A DNA stretch of 64,000 nucleotides from Embleya sp049739465 (GTDB lineage Bacteria; Actinomycetota; Actinomycetes; Streptomycetales; Streptomycetaceae). How positions within the stretch are numbered: the first letter of the stretch is position 1; every line of letters starts with the position of its first letter. The notes beneath the pieces were generated by a model that saw only the letters and a program-made list of their open reading frames with translations, searched no databases and was not told where the DNA came from. The DNA lies in the NCBI RefSeq assembly GCF_049739465.1, contig NZ_JBMHHY010000015.1, forward strand, positions 62,001 through 126,000. Reading direction: 5' to 3'. Shown here one piece after another: positions 41,513 through 50,247 of the stretch. The translations under genes and the position numbers were made by a program.

Positions 41513-42379
41513 GTGACGACGCTGAGGCTGGGACGACGGGAGTTCGGTGGCGACGAGTTGGTGATCATGGCGATCATCAATCGGACGCCGGACTCGTTTT
41601 TCGACAAGGGTGCGACGTTCGACGATCGACCCGCCCTGGACGCGGTCGAGCGCGCGATCGCCGAGGGCGCGGGGATCGTGGACATCGGCGGGGTCAAGGC
41701 CGGCCCGGGCGCCGAGGTGGACGTCACGGAGGAGATCCGGCGGACCGTCTCGTTCGTCGCCGAGGTGCGCCGCCGCCATCCCGACGTGGTGATCAGCGTC
41801 GACACGTGGCGGCACGAGGTGGCCGAGGCGGTCTGCGCGGCCGGCGCGGACCTGATGAACGACGCGTGGGGCGGCGTGGACCCCAAGCTCGCCGAGGTGG
41901 CCGCCAAGTACGACGTGGGCATCGTGTGCACGCACGCCGGTCGCGCCCGACCGCGCACCCGGCCGCACCGGATCGGCTACGTGGACGTGATGGCCGACAT
42001 CCTGGACGTCACGGTCGGCCTCGCGGAGCGGGCCGCGCGCCTCGGGGTGCGGCGGGACGCGATCCTGATCGACCCCGGGCACGACTTCGGCAAGAACACC
42101 CGGCACTCGCTGGAGGCGACCCGCCGACTCGGCGAGATGGTCGACACCGGCTGGCCGGTCCTGGTATCGCTGTCCAACAAGGACTTCGTCGGCGAGACGC
42201 TGGACAAGCCGGTGAACGAGCGCCTGCTCGGCACGCTGGCCACCACCGCCGTCAGCGCGTGGCTGGGCGCCCGGGTCTACCGCGCGCACCAGGTGGCCGA
42301 GACCCGCCAGGTGCTCGACATGGTGTCCTCGATCCACGGCATCCGACAGCCCGCCGTGGCCCGCCGCGCACTGGCCTGA
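41513..42379 (+). CDS. folP2: Dihydropteroate synthase-like protein (FolP2 type)
   Basis: 288 residues, TIM barrel of the pterin-binding family. Visible are IMAIINRTPDSFFDKG, DIGGVKAGPGAEVDV, ISVDTWRHEVAEAV, ILIDPGHDFGKNT, and VLVSLSNKDFVGE. The second motif reads GGVKAGPG rather than the GGESTRPG of true DHPS, which is typical of the FolP2 paralogue whose DHPS activity is doubtful in mycobacteria. GTG 41513 has GGGAGAGG. In mycobacteria it lies beside gpgS and the LOG gene; gpgS is absent here. It should not be taken as the sulfonamide target. Confidence 0.85.
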   Translation: MTTLRLGRREFGGDELVIMAIINRTPDSFFDKGATFDDRPALDAVERAIAEGAGIVDIGGVKAGPGAEVDVTEEIRRTVSFVAEVRRRHPDVVISVDTWRHEVAEAVCAAGADLMNDAWGGVDPKLAEVAAKYDVGIVCTHAGRARPRTRPHRIGYVDVMADILDVTVGLAERAARLGVRRDAILIDPGHDFGKNTRHSLEATRRLGEMVDTGWPVLVSLSNKDFVGETLDKPVNERLLGTLATTAVSAWLGARVYRAHQVAETRQVLDMVSSIHGIRQPAVARRALA

Positions 42380-42392
42380 CCGGCGCACGTAC

Positions 42393-42428
42393 AACGGCGC
42401 CCGCGCCCCGTGGGGATGGCACGGGCGC
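42393..42428. terminator. Bidirectional terminator
   Basis: CGGCGCCCG and CGGGCGCCG pair around an 18-nt loop that contains a smaller CCCC/GGGG stem, between convergent folP2-like and LOG genes. Confidence 0.65.
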
Positions 42429-42471
42429 CGAAACGTCGCCCGCACGCGGCGGAGCTCCCGCTCCGTACCCG

Positions 42472-43257
42472 TCAGGTGGCGATCGCTCCGCCACCACCGG
42501 CGCGCCGCTCGGCGGCGGCCTTGTCCGCGCGGGACTCGGCCTCGATCTTCGAGCACTCCAGGTCGGCGTCCCGGATGATCCGCACCGCCTCGTCCACGTC
42601 GTCGGTGATCCGGATCAGGTCCAGGTCGGCCGGCGACGCCTTGCCCTGGGCGATCACCACGTCGCGCACCCAGTCGATCAGGCCGGTCCAGTAGTCGCGG
42701 CCGATCAGCACCACCGGGAAGTGGGTGACCTTGCCGGTCTGGACCAGGGTGAGCGCCTCGAACAACTCGTCCAGCGTGCCGATGCCGCCGGGCAGCACGA
42801 TGAAGCCCTGCGCGTACTTGACGAACATCGTCTTGCGGGCGAAGAAGTAGCGGAAGGTGATGCCCCGGTCGACGTACGGATTGAGCCCGGCCTCGAACGG
42901 CAGCTTGATACCCACGCCCACGGATTGCCCGCCGGCGTCCCGGGCACCCTTGTTGGCGGCCTCCATCGCACCGGGGCCGCCGCCGGTGATCACCGCGTAG
43001 CCGGCCTCGGCCAAGGCCCGACCGACCCGCTCGCCGATCACGTACTCGGCCGACCCCGGCTTGGTCCGCGCGGACCCGAACACACTGACCGCGCGCCCGA
43101 GATCGGCGAGCATGCCGAACCCGTCCACGAACTCGGTCTGAATCCGCAACACCCGCCACGCCTCGGTACCGAGGTGTCCCATGCCGGGGTGCTCTTCCTC
43201 CACCTCACTGGGCGAGGCAAACTCGGGCGGCTCCTCCGGAGCAAATCGCGCATCCAT
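42472..43257 (-). CDS. LOG-family protein (TIGR00730 type)
   Basis: 261 residues. The nucleotide-binding Rossmann fold has AVSVFGSARTKPGS, VITGGGPGAMEAANKGA and the signature PGGIGTLDELFE. Family members are phosphoribohydrolases that release cytokinin-type bases or related nucleobases from monophosphates. ATG 43257 has AGGGTGG upstream. A purine-rich minisatellite begins about 80 bp upstream, exactly in its promoter region. Confidence 0.88.
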   Translation of the reverse strand: MDARFAPEEPPEFASPSEVEEEHPGMGHLGTEAWRVLRIQTEFVDGFGMLADLGRAVSVFGSARTKPGSAEYVIGERVGRALAEAGYAVITGGGPGAMEAANKGARDAGGQSVGVGIKLPFEAGLNPYVDRGITFRYFFARKTMFVKYAQGFIVLPGGIGTLDELFEALTLVQTGKVTHFPVVLIGRDYWTGLIDWVRDVVIAQGKASPADLDLIRITDDVDEAVRIIRDADLECSKIEAESRADKAAAERRAGGGGAIAT

Positions 43258-43337
43258 CCGGCCACCCTGCCACGCCGAACCAAAACCCGATCGCATTTAC
43301 GACGGGATCACCCGCCAAACCCCAAACCCGAGCCCAG

Positions 43338-43552
43338 GAAGGAGCGCGGGAGCGGGAGCGGGGGCCGGGAGCGGGAGGCGGGAGCGGAAGGCGGGAGCGG
43401 GGGCCGGGAGCGGGAGGCCGGGAGCGGAAGGCGGGAGCGGGAGGCCGGGAGCGGAAGGCGGGAGCGGGAGGCCGGAGGCGGGAGGCGGGAGCGGGAGGCG
43501 GGAGCGGGGGCCGGGAGCGGGAGGCGGGAGCGGGAGGCCGGAGGCGGGAGCG
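43338..43552. repeat. Purine-rich GGGAGCGGGAGGC minisatellite
   Basis: About 215 bp built from interleaved GGGAGCGGGAGGC, GGAGCGGAAGGC and GGGGGCCGGGAGC units. The plus strand is nearly all purine with many GGG runs, so G-quadruplex or triplex formation is possible. It lies upstream of the LOG gene. Confidence 0.75.
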
Positions 43553-43659
43553 CGCACAAGGACCCTGCCAGGGCCGGCCAAGCAACCATCCGTGGGCACG
43601 ACAGAACACGCGCCGCAACCAGGTCGGCGGCGGGCTGTATTCGCCGGGCTGGTGCGGGG

Positions 43660-44220
43660 TGGCCCTGGGTCGGTTCGGCGGGGCGGGGTCGTGGTGGTGG
43701 CCGCCGTCTCGTCGTTGCACGTCCCCTCCGGGGCCGGGTTTTGCTTGGTGCTTCGCATCCGTTGTTGCCCGTCCACTACGTGGCCGTCACTGCCCGGGAC
43801 GGCTTTGCTGGTTCGTGGTCGGGGGCGGTTGGCCGCTTGGCGTCGTGATGTTGGGCCGGTGCGCGGTGGCCCCGGGTCCGTTCGGCGGGGCCGACTCGTG
43901 ACGGCTGCCACCGCCTCGTCGCTGCACGTCCCCTCCGGGGCCGGGGTCTTTGCTTGGTGCTCCGCATCCGTTGTTGCCCGTCCACTACGTGGCCGTCACT
44001 GCCCGGGACGGCTTTGCTGGTTCGTGGTCGGGGGCGGTCGGCCGCTCGGGCGTCGTGATGTTGGGCCGGTGCGCGGTGGCCCCGGGTCCGTTCGGCGGGG
44101 CCGGGTCGTGGCGGCTGCCCGCGTCTCGTCGTTGCACGTCCCCTCCGGGGCCGGGGTTTTTTCTTGGTGCTTCGCATCCGTTGTTGCCCGTCCACTACGT
44201 GGCCGTCACTGCCCTGGTCG
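43660..44220 (+). repeat. Three direct copies of a 207-210-bp repeat
   Basis: Equivalent points (GTCGTTGCAC or GTCGCTGCAC) lie at 43711, 43918 and 44128. Each copy holds a nearly invariant core of about 80 nt: CACGTCCCCTCCGGGG, a T-run, TTGGTGCTTCGCATCCG and CCCGTCCACTACGTGGCCG. The flanks vary more. Copy three diverges after 44215. No coding signal is convincing. Confidence 0.8.
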
Positions 44221-44644
44221 ACTTCCTCCGACTCGCGGTCGGGAGCCGTTGTCCCGGCGGCGGCCCCCGGCGGTCGGTGGCCATGCCGCGTCTCGCAGCC
44301 CCTCACGGCTCCCGCCCTCTCCTCGGGCCCGAAAACGGATCCCGACGAGACTCCCAAGGCTCGAGACGAAGCGCGACCTGCGGTTTTACCCGGCACCCGC
44401 ATCTGCGCGGGCCGGCGAGTGCGGGTTTCGTGCTCCCCGAGCCGAAACCGAGGCACGACAAGGCAGAAAAGGCCGCGCACCCCGCTGGAAAACCGAGCAC
44501 CGGACACACACCCGACCCAAGACCCCGACCCTGCGGCCCACATGCACACCGCAACACCCGCCACCCAAACCCAGCAAGGCCCGAACGCCTGCGCAGCGGC
44601 CGACCCCCCCCCCGACGCCCCACGCACAACCGCCCCCGACCACG

Positions 44645-45000
44645 AGTCAGGGGATGCCGACCAGGGCGGTAACGGCCACGTAGTGGACGGGCAACAACGG
44701 ATGCGAAGCACCAAGAAAAAACCCCGGCCCCGGAGGGGACGTGCAACGACGAGACGGTGGCCAGCCGCCACGACCCGGCCCCGCCGAACGGACCCAGGGC
44801 CACCACGCCAGCAGCCCAACACCCCGACGCCCAAGCGGCCAACCGCCCCCGACCACGAACCAGCAAAGCCGACCAGGGCAGCAACGGCCACGTAGTGGAC
44901 GGGCAACAACGGATGCGAAGCACCAAGCAAAGACCCGGCCCCGGAGGGGACGTGCAACGACGACACGGCGGCACCCACCACGACCCGGCCCCGCCGAACG
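44645..45000 (-). repeat. Two inverted copies of the same repeat
   Basis: Reverse-complement copies with GTGCAACGAC at 44741 and 44952, 211 bp apart. With the direct copies they form large imperfect inverted arms separated by about 425 bp of unrelated sequence without a gene. Confidence 0.8.
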
Positions 45001-45020
45001 CCGTCACTCGAAGCCAAGCA

Positions 45021-45324
45021 GCCCGGCCGGCGTTTGAGGCTGCCTCGGCCGAAGGCCGGGTAAATCCAGCCCGGCCGGCGTTTGAGGCCAAGTAGCCTGG
45101 CCGGCACTTGAGGCCACCTCGGCCGAAGGCCGGGTCAAACCAGCCCACCCAAGCGCGCCTGAGGCCACCTCGGCCAAAGGCCCGGTCACCCAGCCCGGCC
45201 GGCGCTTGACGCCAACCCCAGCCCGGCCGGCGCTCGAGGCCAACCCCAGCCCGGCCGGCGCTCGAGGCCAAACCCAGCCCGGCCGGCGCTAGAGGCCAAA
45301 CCCAGCCCGGCCGGCGCTAGAGGC
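45021..45324. repeat. Tandem array of GCCCGGCCGGCG..GAGGC elements
   Basis: Nine copies of a 20-bp element (GCCCGGCCGGCGCTCGAGGC and variants). The last five (45193, 45221, 45249, 45277, 45305) are spaced exactly 28 bp apart; the first four are 26-50 bp apart and separated by CTCGGCCGAAGGCCGGG. The element resembles a repeat scattered in streptomycete genomes. It ends 9 bp before the dapE stop. Confidence 0.75.
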
Positions 45325-45333
45325 CGACAACCC

Positions 45334-46395
45334 CTACCCCAGCCAGTGCAGCAACCGCTCCTCGGCCGCTCCGATCAGGGCGATTTCCACGTGTTCGTCC
45401 CGCTTGTGGGCCAGGTTCGGGTCGCCCGGGCCGTAGTTCACCGCCGGGATGCCGAGTGCGGAGAAGCGGGCCACGTCCGTCCAACCGAACTTGGCGCGGG
45501 GCTCGGTGCCGATCGCCGTCACGAAGGCCGCCGCCGCGGGGCGGTCCAGGCCCGGGAGGGCGCCTTCCGCCGCGTCGGTACGGATCACGTCGAAGCCGGC
45601 GAACACCTCGCGCACGTGCTCGGTCGCCTGCTCGACGGTGCGGTTCGGCGCGAAGCGGAAGTTGACCGTCACCGCGCACGCGTCCGGGATCACGTTGCCC
45701 GCGACGCCGCCCTCGATCCCCACCGCGTTCAGCCCCTCGCGGTATTCGAGGCCGTCGATCACCACCCTGGCCGGCTCGTACGCCTGCAACCGGGCCAGGA
45801 TCGGCGCCGCCGCGTGGATCGCGTTCTCGCCCAGCCACGAGCGGGCCGAGTGCGCGCGCGTCCCGGTCGTGCCGATCCGCACCCGCAACGTGCCCTGGCA
45901 GCCGCCCTCGACCGCGCCGCCCGTCGGCTCCATCAGCACGGCGAAGTCCGCGACCAGCCACTCGGGGTGGTTGTTCGCCAGCCGCAACAGCCCGTTGCGC
46001 GCGGCGTCGACCTCCTCGCAGTCGTAGAACACGTAGGTGACGTCGCGATTGGGCGCCGCCAACCGCGCGGCGAGCCGCAGCTGTACCGCGACGCCGCTCT
46101 TCATGTCCGACGTGCCGCACCCGTACATCAGCGGGCCCTCGATCCGGGCCGGCAGGTTGTCCGCGATCGGCACGGTGTCCAGGTGGCCCGCGATCAGGAT
46201 CCGCTCGGCCCGGCCGAGTTCGGTGCGCGCGACGACCGAGTCCCCGTCCCGGAACACGGTCAGATGCGGATACGCCCGCAGCGCCGCCTCGACCGCGTCG
46301 GCGAGCACCTTCTCGTCGCCGCTGACGGAGGGGATGTCGACGAGTTGCGCGGTGAGCGCTGCCGCGTCCTGGGACAGATCGAGCTTCACGGTCAT
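45334..46395 (-). CDS. dapE: Succinyl-diaminopimelate desuccinylase
   Basis: 353 residues, M20 metallopeptidase family. It hydrolyses N-succinyl-LL-diaminopimelate in lysine and peptidoglycan-precursor synthesis. Metal and catalytic motifs are AGHLDTVP, GCGTSDMKSG, YDCEEVDAARNG and MEPTGGAVEGG; the dimerisation domain (LRVRIGTTGTRAHSA) lies in the middle. ATG 46395 is used although its Shine-Dalgarno site is weak. It is near dapC on the same strand, which supports the assignment. The tandem repeat array abuts its 3' end, so no ordinary terminator is seen. Confidence 0.92.
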   Translation of the reverse strand: MTVKLDLSQDAAALTAQLVDIPSVSGDEKVLADAVEAALRAYPHLTVFRDGDSVVARTELGRAERILIAGHLDTVPIADNLPARIEGPLMYGCGTSDMKSGVAVQLRLAARLAAPNRDVTYVFYDCEEVDAARNGLLRLANNHPEWLVADFAVLMEPTGGAVEGGCQGTLRVRIGTTGTRAHSARSWLGENAIHAAAPILARLQAYEPARVVIDGLEYREGLNAVGIEGGVAGNVIPDACAVTVNFRFAPNRTVEQATEHVREVFAGFDVIRTDAAEGALPGLDRPAAAAFVTAIGTEPRAKFGWTDVARFSALGIPAVNYGPGDPNLAHKRDEHVEIALIGAAEERLLHWLG

Positions 46396-46446
46396 ACCGC
46401 GCAGCCTATCCCCGCCCCGGACGCGGCAGTTCGCCACACGATCCGG

Positions 46447-47610
46447 TCAGTCCCGCTTCAGGCGCTCGACCCCCGCCGCCACCCGCTCGTCGGTCGCGGT
46501 GAACGCGATCCGTACGTGCCGGTTGCCCAGCGGACCGTAGAAGTCGCCCGGCGCGACCAGGATCCCGCGCGCGGCGAACCAGGCCACCGTGTCCCAGCAG
46601 TCCTCGTCGCGCGTGGTCCACAGGTAGAGGCTCGCCTGCGAGTGCTCGATCCGGAAGCCGGCCGCCTCCAGCGCGCCGCGCAGCGCCGAACGCCGCGCCG
46701 CGTAGCGGGCCTTCTGTACCGCCACGTGCTCGTCGTCGGCGAAGGCAACGGTCATCGCCGCCTGCACCGGGCCGGGCACGATGTGCCCCGAGTGCTTGCG
46801 TACCGCGAGCAGTTCGCGGATCACCGCGAGGTCGCCCGCGACGAAGCCCGCCCGGTAACCGGCCAGGTTGCTGCGCTTGGACAACGACTGCACGGCCAGC
46901 AGGCCCTCGTGCGAGTCGCCGCACACGTCCGGGTGCAGCACCGAGACCGCCTGGGTGTCCCAGCACAGTTCGATGTAGCACTCGTCGGACACCACCAGGA
47001 TGTCGTGCGCCCGGGCCCACTCGACGATCGCCCGCAGTTCGGCGGCCGAGCGCACCGCGCCGTGCGGGTTGGCCGGCGAGTTCAGCCAGATCATCCGGAC
47101 ACCCGAGGGATCCGGCAGCGTGCCGTCCACGACCGGCAGCGGGGTGGCCCCGGCCAGCCGCGCGCCGACGTCGTACGTCGGATACGCCAGCGCCGGGTGC
47201 GCGACCGTGTCGCCCGGGCCCAGGCCGAGCTGGTTGGGCAGCGCCGCGACGAGTTCCTTCGTCCCGATCACCGGCAACACCGCGTCCGGGTTCGCACCGG
47301 TGACGCCGAGCCGGCGGCGCAGCCACGCCGCGATCGACTCGCGCAGCTCGGGCCTGCCGTAGACGGTCGGATATCCCGGCGAGTCGGCGGCGGCGCACAG
47401 CGCGGCGCGGATCAGCTCCGGGGTGGGGTCGACGGGCGTGCCCACGGACAGGTCGACCACGCCGTCCGGATGGGCCCGCGCGGTCGCCCCGAACGGCTCG
47501 AGCCGGTCCCACGGGAAGACGGGCAGCAGGTCGGTGACACGACGCGCCGGCCGACCCCGCGCGGCGGCGGGGTCGGCGGACGCTTCCGCACCGTTGTGCG
47601 AAAGGGTCAC
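46447..47610 (-). CDS. dapC: Succinyldiaminopimelate aminotransferase
   Basis: 387 residues, PLP fold type I aminotransferase. It converts N-succinyl-L-2-amino-6-oxopimelate to the diaminopimelate form. The PLP Lys is in QSLSKRSNLAGYRAGF (about 244). Other family blocks are GTPVDPTPELI, SPGYPTVYGRPELR, WLNSPANPHGAV, VVSDECYIELCW and the C-terminal HVRIAFTATDERV. GTG 47610 starts 6 nt after the fdxA stop, an operon arrangement conserved in actinobacteria. Confidence 0.9.
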   Translation of the reverse strand: MTLSHNGAEASADPAAARGRPARRVTDLLPVFPWDRLEPFGATARAHPDGVVDLSVGTPVDPTPELIRAALCAAADSPGYPTVYGRPELRESIAAWLRRRLGVTGANPDAVLPVIGTKELVAALPNQLGLGPGDTVAHPALAYPTYDVGARLAGATPLPVVDGTLPDPSGVRMIWLNSPANPHGAVRSAAELRAIVEWARAHDILVVSDECYIELCWDTQAVSVLHPDVCGDSHEGLLAVQSLSKRSNLAGYRAGFVAGDLAVIRELLAVRKHSGHIVPGPVQAAMTVAFADDEHVAVQKARYAARRSALRGALEAAGFRIEHSQASLYLWTTRDEDCWDTVAWFAARGILVAPGDFYGPLGNRHVRIAFTATDERVAAGVERLKRD

Positions 47611-47616
47611 GACGCT

Positions 47617-47943
47617 CTACTCGCCGGTCTGCTGTGGCGGCAGCGCGGCGATCAGCGGGTGGTCCTTGGCGATCAGACCCATCTTCGACGCGCCACCGGG
47701 AGAACCGAGGTCGTCGAAGAACTCCACGTTCGCCTTGTAGTAGTCCTTCCACTGCTCCGGGGTGTCGTCCTCGTAGAAGATTGCCTCGACCGGGCAGACG
47801 GGCTCGCAGGCTCCACAGTCGACGCATTCGTCCGGGTGGATATACAGCGCACGCTCACCCTCGTAGATGCAGTCGACGGGGCACTCCTCGATGCATGCCT
47901 TGTCCTTCAGGTCGACGCAGGGCTGCGCGATGACGTAGGTCAC
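47617..47943 (-). CDS. fdxA: 7Fe ferredoxin
   Basis: 108 residues with eight cysteines near the N-terminus: C9, C17, C21, C25 (CVDLKDKACIEECPVDC) and C40, C43, C46, C50 (CVDCGACEPVCP). This is the pattern of [3Fe-4S][4Fe-4S] ferredoxins such as FdxA/FdxC. It is a small cytosolic electron carrier. GTG 47943 has GAGGAGG; an upstream in-frame extension lacks support. First gene of a fdxA-dapC pair. Confidence 0.92.
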   Translation of the reverse strand: MTYVIAQPCVDLKDKACIEECPVDCIYEGERALYIHPDECVDCGACEPVCPVEAIFYEDDTPEQWKDYYKANVEFFDDLGSPGGASKMGLIAKDHPLIAALPPQQTGE

Positions 47944-48123
47944 GTCGGGTTCCTCCTCATGCGGGCGGTACAGGGTGCGCGGGAGCGCGGCAACGTCGGT
48001 GCCCACAACTAGTATCGCGGTGGGCCGGGGCCTACTCCTAGCAGGTGGCCCTTACCCGTAGGTCGGGAACGGGTCGGCAGACATGGGCGGACGAGGTCAG
48101 CACGGATCGGGGAAGCCGGACAG

Positions 48124-49089
48124 GTGAAGAGGATCACACCGCGAGATGTGGGCAGACGCGTGTCGGTGCGCCGCACGTTGTCCCTGGAGGACGACGGGGC
48201 GACCTTCGGAGACGTCGTGGGCGAGCTCGTGGACTGGCGCGACGGTGTGCTGACAATCACCCGCAGGGACGGCAGTATCGCCCGAGTGGCCGAAGCCGCC
48301 ATCGTGGCCGCCAAGGTGGTCCCGCCGCCGGTGCAACGGCTCACCCCGACCCGGCTGCAGGACGTGGCCGGCCGGTCCTGGCCCGCGCCGGAGACCGCCG
48401 TCCTCGGCGAGTGGTTGTTGCGCGCGGCCGGCGGATTCACCCGCCGGGCCAACTCGGTGCTGGCCCTCGGCGAACCGGGCGTCGAGTTCCCGGAGGCACT
48501 CGATCGAGTGAACAACTGGTACCGCAAACGTGGCCTGCCGACGCTCTTCCAGGTGACCCACGACGACCCGTTCGACCGGTTCCTGGACGCGGCCGGCTGG
48601 CCGGCGGAGGGCCACGCGCTGATGCGTACGGGTCGGCTGGTGCGCGCGGCGGACGTGCTGCGCGACGTGGACGCGAGCGCGGTCCGGGTGGACGGCGTGC
48701 TCACCGACACGTGGTTGTCGCTCTACCACCACAGCGCGAGCGCGAGCGGCGGCGCCGCCGAGCGCCACGTGCTCCAGGGCCCGCCCGGCACGCTGTTCGC
48801 GACCGTCACGGACCCGGCCTCGGGCACGCCGATCGCGATCGGGCGGGTCTGCGTACTCGGTCGGTACGCGGGCTTCGCCGCGGTGGAGGTGGATCCGGCC
48901 CATCGGCGGCGCGGCCACGCCCGGGCGATCGTGAAGGCGCTGACCGATCGGGCGCTGGCGGGCGGCGCGGTCACCGGGTGGCTCCAGGTCGAGTCGGACA
49001 ACCGGCCGGCGCGCGAGCTCTACAACGCGCTGGGGTTCACCGACCACCACGGCTACCACTACCGCCGGTCGCCGGCCCCGCCGCGATGA
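48124..49089 (+). CDS. GNAT-family N-acetyltransferase
   Basis: 321 residues. An N-terminal beta domain of about 80 residues (VSVRRTLSLEDDGATFGDVVG) is followed by a linker and a C-terminal GNAT domain with the acetyl-CoA loop VDPAHRRRGHARAIVKAL and the tail LYNALGFTDHHGYHYR. The GTG start at 48124 has GGGAAG. Substrate unknown. It overlaps the next gene as ATGA and is divergent from fdxA. Confidence 0.85.
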   Translation: MKRITPRDVGRRVSVRRTLSLEDDGATFGDVVGELVDWRDGVLTITRRDGSIARVAEAAIVAAKVVPPPVQRLTPTRLQDVAGRSWPAPETAVLGEWLLRAAGGFTRRANSVLALGEPGVEFPEALDRVNNWYRKRGLPTLFQVTHDDPFDRFLDAAGWPAEGHALMRTGRLVRAADVLRDVDASAVRVDGVLTDTWLSLYHHSASASGGAAERHVLQGPPGTLFATVTDPASGTPIAIGRVCVLGRYAGFAAVEVDPAHRRRGHARAIVKALTDRALAGGAVTGWLQVESDNRPARELYNALGFTDHHGYHYRRSPAPPR

Positions 49090-49925
49090 GCACTCCCGGA
49101 TCGCCCCGCGATCGGTTCGCCGCGGTGGTGCGGGCGGGCGACGTGGATCTGGCCGAGGCCGCGTTGCTGATGGGGGTCGAGGTGGATCCGGCCTTCGACC
49201 CGGCCGCCGGGATCGCCGAGTTGGACCGGCTCGCGGCGGCGGTGCGGGCCGAGGCGGGGGATACGTACGATCCGGCGCGGGCGGCGGCGGCACTGGCCCT
49301 GGTGCTGGGCGGGCGGGCGCGCTTCTTCGGGCAGCAGTCGGACTACGCCGACCTGCGCTCGTCGCTCCTGCACGAGGTGCTGCGCCGGCGCCGGGGGTTG
49401 CCGATCCTGCTGTCCGTGGTGTGGATCGAGGTCGGCCGGCGGGCCGATCTGCCGGTCTACGGCGTCGCGTTGCCAGGACATTTCGTGGTCGGGATCGGGG
49501 ATCCGGACGGCGAGTTCGAGTTGGCCGACCCGTTTCACGGCGGGGTGCCGTTGTCGGTGTCCCGGGCCCGCCGGCTGGCCGCGGAGGCGGGTGGGCAGCC
49601 GGGCGATCCGGCGCTGCTGCAACCGGCCCGACCGACCGCGATCCTGCTGCGGGTGCTGAACAACATCCGAGCCTGGGCGGCCCAGCCCGAGCGCGGCATC
49701 GAGGGCGCCTGGACCCGGCTCTGGGCGGTCGAATTGTCCCTGCTGCTCCCGCGCCATCCCGCCGCACTGCGTCACGAACGCGGCACGCTGCTCGCCAAGA
49801 CCGGCCAATTCGCGGCCGGCGCCCGGCAGTTGGCGGAATACGCCGAGCTGGTCGAACGTATCGACCCGAAGGTCGCCGAGGCGGTCCTGGCGGAGGCGAA
49901 GGCGGCCCGAGCCCGGCTGAACTGA
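49086..49925 (+). CDS. SirB1-like transglutaminase-fold protein
   Basis: 279 residues. The N-terminal half resembles the transglutaminase-like core of the SirB1 family (RSSLLHEVLRRRRGLPILLSVVWIEVGRRADLPVYGVALPGHFVVGIG, where the usual catalytic Cys is absent). The C-terminal half is TPR-like (HERGTLLAKTGQFAAGARQLAEY). Function is unknown and it is probably not a protease. The start overlaps the GNAT stop, so the pair is translationally coupled. Confidence 0.8.
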   Translation: MSTPGSPRDRFAAVVRAGDVDLAEAALLMGVEVDPAFDPAAGIAELDRLAAAVRAEAGDTYDPARAAAALALVLGGRARFFGQQSDYADLRSSLLHEVLRRRRGLPILLSVVWIEVGRRADLPVYGVALPGHFVVGIGDPDGEFELADPFHGGVPLSVSRARRLAAEAGGQPGDPALLQPARPTAILLRVLNNIRAWAAQPERGIEGAWTRLWAVELSLLLPRHPAALRHERGTLLAKTGQFAAGARQLAEYAELVERIDPKVAEAVLAEAKAARARLN

Positions 49926-50247
49926 ACCCGAACGCCACACCCGCGACCCGGCCGGCCGGGATGCCCACCGCAGCGCCCGAAGGTTCGGCGAGGAGGCCAT
50001 CCGCCGGATCGGCGCCGGTCTCGGCGACGATGCCCTCGCGGCCGCACCGGCCGACGAGCGCGCCACGGCAGCCGGCCGCACCGGCCTCCCGGCCCCGTGA
50101 GCCCGGCACGAGCAACACATCGCGCCGAACGATCGACGCGCAGCCCACCGGCCGATTCCCGGGCCGGCCCGCCGCACGCGGCGTACGCACCGATCCCCCC
50201 GGTCGCGTCCGCCCGGCCCACCCCGACGCGGCCCAATCCGGCCCGCC
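49926..50247. other. 322-bp convergent spacer
   Basis: GC-rich sequence between the SirB1-like gene and the GH18-like gene. No gene, strong hairpin or repeat was recognised. Confidence 0.5.

Noticed and set aside
43660..45300. Long open frames on both strands in the repeat block
   Set aside because: They follow the repeat units, change frame preference between copies, lack ribosome sites, and encode Arg/Pro/Gly-rich low-complexity sequence.
45021..45324. CRISPR array
   Set aside because: The 28-bp units are directly tandem with no unique spacers, and there are no cas genes in the window.
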